From the NCBI RefSeq assembly GCF_019024325.1, contig NZ_JAFNJS010000013.1, forward strand, positions 1-64,000: 64,000 nucleotides of DNA. The letters are read 5' to 3'. The translations under genes were made by a program, and so were the position numbers. Below, one piece after another: positions 60,563 to 64,000 of the stretch. The stretch's first letter is position 1. Each line of letters begins with the position of its first letter. Origin of the DNA: Falsiroseomonas tokyonensis. Its GTDB lineage: Bacteria > Pseudomonadota > Alphaproteobacteria > Acetobacterales > Acetobacteraceae. Under the pieces are notes generated by a model, which was not told where the DNA came from, searched no databases, and worked only from the letters and a program-made list of their open reading frames with translations.

Positions 60563-62416
60563 TCAGATCGCCGCCAGAACGCGCAGCACGGCCTCGCCAT
60601 AGCGATCCAGCTTGGTGCGGCCGACGCCGGCGATCTCGCCCAGCTGGTCCAGGCTGCGCGGCCGCTGCGCGGCGATCTCGGCCAGGGTGCGGTCCTGGAA
60701 GATCACATAGGCGGGCACGGACTGCGCCTGCGCCTCGCCGCGGCGCCAGTCGCGCAGCGCCTCGAAGACCGCATCGCCGACCGGGGCCACGCTGCCGCCG
60801 GCGCTGCGGGCGTTGCGGGCGGGCGCGGCGGAGGCCTGCACCAGCTCCTCCCGCAGCATGACCTTCTCCTCGCCCTTCAGAATCGGCTTCGCGGCGTCCG
60901 TCGGCACCAGCTCCCCGTGGTTTTCCACCGCCACATCGAGTACCCCGCGCGCCACCAGCTGGCGCGCCACGCCGCGCCAGGCGGATTCGGAAAAATCCTT
61001 GCCGACGCCGAAGGTCGGCAGCTGGTCATGGGCGAATTGCGCAACCTTGTCCGTCAGCTTGCCGCGCAGCACGTCCACCACATGCGCGACGCCGAAGCGC
61101 CGCCCGGTGCGCAGCACGGCGGAGAGCATCTTCTGGGCCGCGACAGTGCCGTCGAAGAGTCGCGGCGGCGCGCGGCAGACATCGCAGTTCCCGCAGGGCG
61201 GCGGCTCGGGCTCCCCGAAGCAGCGCAGCAGGATCTGGCGGCGGCAGGTGGCGGCCTCGGCGATCGCCACCATGGCGTCCAGCCGTTGCCGTTCGATGCG
61301 TTTCTGCTCCGACGCCGCCGGGCTTTCCTCGATCCGGTGGCGGCCGAGCGCGATATCGCCGGCGCCATAGAGCAGCAGCGCGCGGGCCGGCAGCCCGTCG
61401 CGGCCGGCGCGGCCGATCTCCTGGTACCAGCTCTCCGGCGATTTCGGCAGATCCAGGTGGACCACCCAGCGGACATCGGGCCGGTCGATGCCCATGCCAA
61501 AGGCGATGGTCGCGCACATCACGACACTGTCACCGCGGGCGAAGCGGCGATGCGCGTCGCGCTTGGCCTCCGATTCCATGCCGGCATGGAAGGCCAGCGC
61601 GTCGTGCCCCTCCCCGCGCAGCCATTCGGCGGTCTGGTCGGTCTTGTTGCGGGTGCCGCAATAGACGATGCCGGCGCCGCCCTTGCCGGCTTCTTCCCGA
61701 AGGAAGGCGCGCAGCTGGGATCGCTCCGCCTCCCGCGGCGCGGCCTCGATGCGGATATTGGGGCGGTCGAAGCCGCCGCGGAACACCGGATCCTCGGCCA
61801 GGCCCAGCTGGCGGCGGATGTCCTCCACCGTGCGCGGATCGGCGGTGGCCGTCAGCGCCAGGCGCGGCACGCGGGAAAACCGTTCGGCGAGCACGCCGAG
61901 GCCGCGGTATTCCGGCCGGAAGTGGTGCCCCCATTGGGAGACGCAATGCGCCTCGTCCACCGCGAAGAGCGCGACAGGCAGCGTCTCCAGCCGGGACAGC
62001 ATGCCCTCCAGCGCCAGGCGCTCCGGCGAGACGTAGAGCAGCTTCAGGTCGCCATTGTGCAGGTCGCGCAGCACGGTGCGCGATTCGCCCTCCGGCAGGT
62101 CCGAATGCAGCGCGGCCGCCGCCACGCCCTGCTGGCGAAGGGCTGCGACCTGGTCCTCCATCAGCGCGATCAGCGGCGAGACCACGATGCCGACGCCCGG
62201 CCGGCACAGCGCCGGCACCTGGAAGCACAGCGACTTGCCGCCGCCGGTCGGCATCAGCACCAGGCCGGAGCCGCCGCCGGCGACATGGCGCACCACCTCC
62301 TCCTGCCGCCCGCGGAAACCGGGGTGGCCAAAGACGCGGCTCAGCACATCGAGCGGGTCGGTGCAGTCCTCGGGGTGGTCCGGCATCGCGGCGGGGAATC
62401 GGCCGTCATCGGGCAT
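60563..62416 (-). CDS. recQ: ATP-dependent DNA helicase RecQ
   Basis: 617 aa from the ATG at 62416 (a second ATG at 62386 is possible; the frame is open further up without coding reason). 3'-5' helicase of recombination repair. Walker A PTGGGKSLCF (Lys about 61), DEAHCVSQWGHHFRPEY, motif VI QEIGRAGRDG, zinc site CGNCDVC with an upstream Cys in ILLRCFG, winged-helix region about 400-500, and a C-terminal HRDC domain (FEALRDWRRGEAQAQSVPAYVIFQDRTL). Complete. Confidence 0.95.
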   Translation of the reverse strand: MPDDGRFPAAMPDHPEDCTDPLDVLSRVFGHPGFRGRQEEVVRHVAGGGSGLVLMPTGGGKSLCFQVPALCRPGVGIVVSPLIALMEDQVAALRQQGVAAAALHSDLPEGESRTVLRDLHNGDLKLLYVSPERLALEGMLSRLETLPVALFAVDEAHCVSQWGHHFRPEYRGLGVLAERFSRVPRLALTATADPRTVEDIRRQLGLAEDPVFRGGFDRPNIRIEAAPREAERSQLRAFLREEAGKGGAGIVYCGTRNKTDQTAEWLRGEGHDALAFHAGMESEAKRDAHRRFARGDSVVMCATIAFGMGIDRPDVRWVVHLDLPKSPESWYQEIGRAGRDGLPARALLLYGAGDIALGRHRIEESPAASEQKRIERQRLDAMVAIAEAATCRRQILLRCFGEPEPPPCGNCDVCRAPPRLFDGTVAAQKMLSAVLRTGRRFGVAHVVDVLRGKLTDKVAQFAHDQLPTFGVGKDFSESAWRGVARQLVARGVLDVAVENHGELVPTDAAKPILKGEEKVMLREELVQASAAPARNARSAGGSVAPVGDAVFEALRDWRRGEAQAQSVPAYVIFQDRTLAEIAAQRPRSLDQLGEIAGVGRTKLDRYGEAVLRVLAAI

Positions 62417-62461
62417 GGCCCTGTCTGCCACTTCTGGCCCGCGGCGCCCAGGGCAGAGCGG

Positions 62462-62489
62462 CGATGGGGCAGGTTGCCCTGCCCCATCG
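62462..62489 (-). terminator. Hairpin terminator after the OmpA-like lipoprotein gene
   Basis: Perfect 12-bp stem CGATGGGGCAGG/CCTGCCCCATCG, TTGC loop, directly after the stop at 62493 on the minus strand. No T run, so termination is probable but not certain. Confidence 0.6.
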
Positions 62490-62492
62490 GCG

Positions 62493-62897
62493 TCACGGAT
62501 AGCCGATGATGACCTCGACCCGGCGGCTCTCGATCGGCACCGAATCGAAGGGCACGGGGCCGCGGCCGACCACCTGGATGCGGCTGGCGGCGACGCCACG
62601 CTTGATCAGCTCATCCGCCACCTGCTGCGCGCGGCGCTGGGACAGTTCCCGGTTGAAGGCGGCGCCGCCGGCCGGGCCGGCATAGCCGCGCACCTGGACC
62701 GGCACCTGCGGATGGCGGCGTGCCAGGCGGGCGGCATCGGCCAGCACGGCCTGCGCCGGCTCGTCGAGATCGACGCTGTCCACTTCGAAGAAGACCACGC
62801 GGGGCGGCTGGCCCACAAGTTCCCGCGGGTCCGCGGCACAGGCCGCCAGGATGACGGCCGGAAGCAGCCCGGCCAGGGCAAAGGCGCGGCGACGCAT
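62493..62897 (-). CDS. OmpA-domain lipoprotein
   Basis: 134 aa from the ATG at 62897 (an ATG at 62924 is possible). Signal peptide with lipobox LAAC (Cys about residue 21). Then an OmpA C-terminal-like domain: VVFFEVDSVDLDEPAQAVL, VQVRGYAGPAGGAAFNRELSQRRAQQVADELIKRGV, SRRVEVIIGYP. The usual Asp of the GH(A/T)D motif is replaced (RGYAG), so diaminopimelate binding may be weak or lost. Outer membrane lipoprotein by inference. Confidence 0.82.
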   Translation of the reverse strand: MRRRAFALAGLLPAVILAACAADPRELVGQPPRVVFFEVDSVDLDEPAQAVLADAARLARRHPQVPVQVRGYAGPAGGAAFNRELSQRRAQQVADELIKRGVAASRIQVVGRGPVPFDSVPIESRRVEVIIGYP

Positions 62898-62956
62898 GCA
62901 AGACTCCAGGATTGATTTGTCCATAGGTCGCGCGCCGGAGCCCTTGGCGTCAATGA

Positions 62957-63052
62957 TTGCTCGCGCGGCGCGCGAAGGGGCCGCGCGCGCGGCGCGCAAA
63001 GAGGCTCGCTCGCGCGGCGCACGAAGGGGATTGCTCACGCGAGTGCGAAGGG
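62957..63052. repeat. Four tandem imperfect 24-bp GC-rich repeats
   Basis: Units 62957-62980, 62981-63004, 63005-63029 and 63030-63052 share the form (GCTCGCGCGGCGCGCGAAGGGG), each with an internal quasi-palindrome and an AAGGGG-like tail. They fill the gap between the divergent lipoprotein gene and the gene at 63078. The fourth unit's GCTCACGCGAGT matches the reverse complement of positions 9-20. Confidence 0.65.
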
Positions 63053-63077
63053 CGCCGGTCAGCCGGCGTTAACCGCC

Positions 63078-64000
63078 GTGCCGCATCCTGCCGCCGTGCC
63101 CCTTTCCGAAGCCTCCCTGACGAGCCTGCCGGACCCGCGCGGCTTCGATCCGGTGCGCTTTCCCGGCACCGCGGAAGGCGAGACCTGGCCGCCGCCCAAC
63201 TTCGACTTCCAGGCGAGCTGGCTGCGCGAGCCGGGCATGGCCTTCGAGCGCGATCCCTCCGGCGGTATCGGCCTGGTGCGGCCCTATGCGCATATGCGGA
63301 TGCTGGCCGACCTGGAGAATGCGCATCTGCTGCTGGATATCGCCCCAGGCACGCATGACTTCCGTCTGCTGCGCCTGGTGCCGGCGGCGCTGCGCTGCGT
63401 GGAGCGGATCCGCCCCGGCGATCCCGTGCCGGGGCCCCTGCTGGACGAGGATCCCGAGCCGGTGGCGGAGCATCACCTCTATGCCGCCACCTCGGAGCTC
63501 GTCGCCCGCCTCGCCTTGACCGCGGGCGAGGAGGGCGAGGCGCTGGCCGAGGCGATGCGCCGCACCCCGCCCGGCCCCTCCATGTTCGAAGCGGCGATCG
63601 CCCATTGCATCACCAAGGGCGGCTTTCCCATGGCCACCATGGCGCCGCTCGGCCGGCGGTTGCAGCTGCTGGCCAATGCGCATGCCCGCGTGCTGGCCGC
63701 CGCCGCCAGCCAGCCGGATTACGAGGCGATGGAGCGCATGGTGCGGCGGACGCGCGATGCACTGGGCAATGACCGCCGCTGGGCCGGGGACCTGCTGACC
63801 CGCGCGATGGAGGGGCTGCTGCCCATCATCGGCCGGCCGCGCCGCACCAGCGCCGCCCTGCTGGCCGGCGCCGAGGCCGCCATGCGCCGCCCGCTGCCGC
63901 TGGAGGCGCCGACCCGGCTGATCCGCGAACAGCTGGTGCTGCGGGACCAGCTGCTGGATCTCTCGGTCTTCTGGCACCGGCTGGCCGCCGCCTGGCTGGC
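63078..64000 (+). CDS. Hypothetical protein, cut by the right edge
   Basis: Open from a GTG at 63078 (or 63096) to the window end, at least 307 codons with strong GC3 bias and no stop. Translation begins VPHPAAVPLSEASLTSLPDP, then a WPPPNFDFQASWLREPGMAF stretch, a DLENAHLLLDIAPG segment, and an Arg-rich helical C-terminal part (ERMVRRTRDALGNDRRW; LIREQLVLRDQLLDLSVFWHRL). No family recognised. No ribosome site is clear, so the start is uncertain. Confidence 0.7.
   Translation, partial: MPHPAAVPLSEASLTSLPDPRGFDPVRFPGTAEGETWPPPNFDFQASWLREPGMAFERDPSGGIGLVRPYAHMRMLADLENAHLLLDIAPGTHDFRLLRLVPAALRCVERIRPGDPVPGPLLDEDPEPVAEHHLYAATSELVARLALTAGEEGEALAEAMRRTPPGPSMFEAAIAHCITKGGFPMATMAPLGRRLQLLANAHARVLAAAASQPDYEAMERMVRRTRDALGNDRRWAGDLLTRAMEGLLPIIGRPRRTSAALLAGAEAAMRRPLPLEAPTRLIREQLVLRDQLLDLSVFWHRLAAAWL

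Noticed and set aside
1-64000. CRISPR array, insertion sequence, prophage or integron
   Set aside because: No regular repeat-spacer array, transposase, integrase or structural phage gene was found. The tandem units at 62957-63052 have no spacers.
1-64000. tRNA or rRNA genes
   Set aside because: No TTCGANTCC-type T-arm in a cloverleaf context and no rRNA signature were seen by eye. A tRNAscan run would be decisive.

Overview
The window is high-GC (roughly 70%), densely packed bacterial chromosome with an alphaproteobacterial character. Pointers are a TrcR/DUF1013 regulator, a DUF1192 and two YdcH/DUF465 proteins, a C-minus ribosomal protein L31, a PobA hydroxylase, and many orphan Bug/TctC receptors. 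Together these best fit an Acetobacteraceae (Roseomonas-like) soil or plant-associated organism. That placement is inferred from gene content, not from a marker tree. I see no rRNA, tRNA, CRISPR, phage or insertion sequence.

Layout. 1-371: non-coding left edge with a structured hairpin. 372-3364: three tandem minus-strand Bug receptors, then an MFS exporter, a small protein behind a Fur-type palindrome (5163-5179) and a lipoprotein-like trypsin-fold protease. 6280-11781: cell envelope genes (RlpA, an L,D-transpeptidase coupled to a YcbK-type peptidase), a LysR/DUF1127 divergent pair, an SDR and two small tail-anchored proteins. 11985-14704: a compact catabolic operon (Ldh-type 2-hydroxyacid dehydrogenase, PEP mutase/isocitrate lyase-family lyase, type II haloacid dehalogenase). 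14776-23814: methyltransferase, flavin reductase, a fourth Bug, a DUF1028-MFS-Gfo/Idh-phosphatase run, a GAF histidine kinase and pobA.

24062-40826 is the most distinctive region. It holds phnD-phnE-phnE without phnC, a hexapeptide acyltransferase of the phosphonate-locus type, and a formylglycine-type phosphonate monoester hydrolase. Four tandem paralogous family-5 ABC binding proteins follow, then a complete Opp-type ABC transporter (two ATPases, two permeases). After a 200-bp array of perfect hairpins comes an alkaline-phosphatase-superfamily phosphodiesterase. I read this as an organophosphonate/phosphodiester scavenging island: import of the (mono)ester, periplasmic or cytoplasmic ester cleavage, and separate import of the freed phosphonate.

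40823-49814: a minus-strand TRAP-TAXI operon that unusually ends in an AapJ-like ABC amino-acid receptor, then another peptide-type binding protein, a fifth Bug and an ABC exporter. 49811-64000: housekeeping and small genes: pdxY, a short CDF transporter, rpmE, an hsp20 behind a candidate heat-shock promoter and ROSE thermometer, DUF1192, TrcR, two ydcH genes, purE-purK, an OmpA porin-like protein, GST, a DUF1194 von Willebrand-like protein, a DUF3072 gene broken by one stop codon, recQ, an OmpA-like lipoprotein, four REP-like repeats and a gene cut by the right edge.
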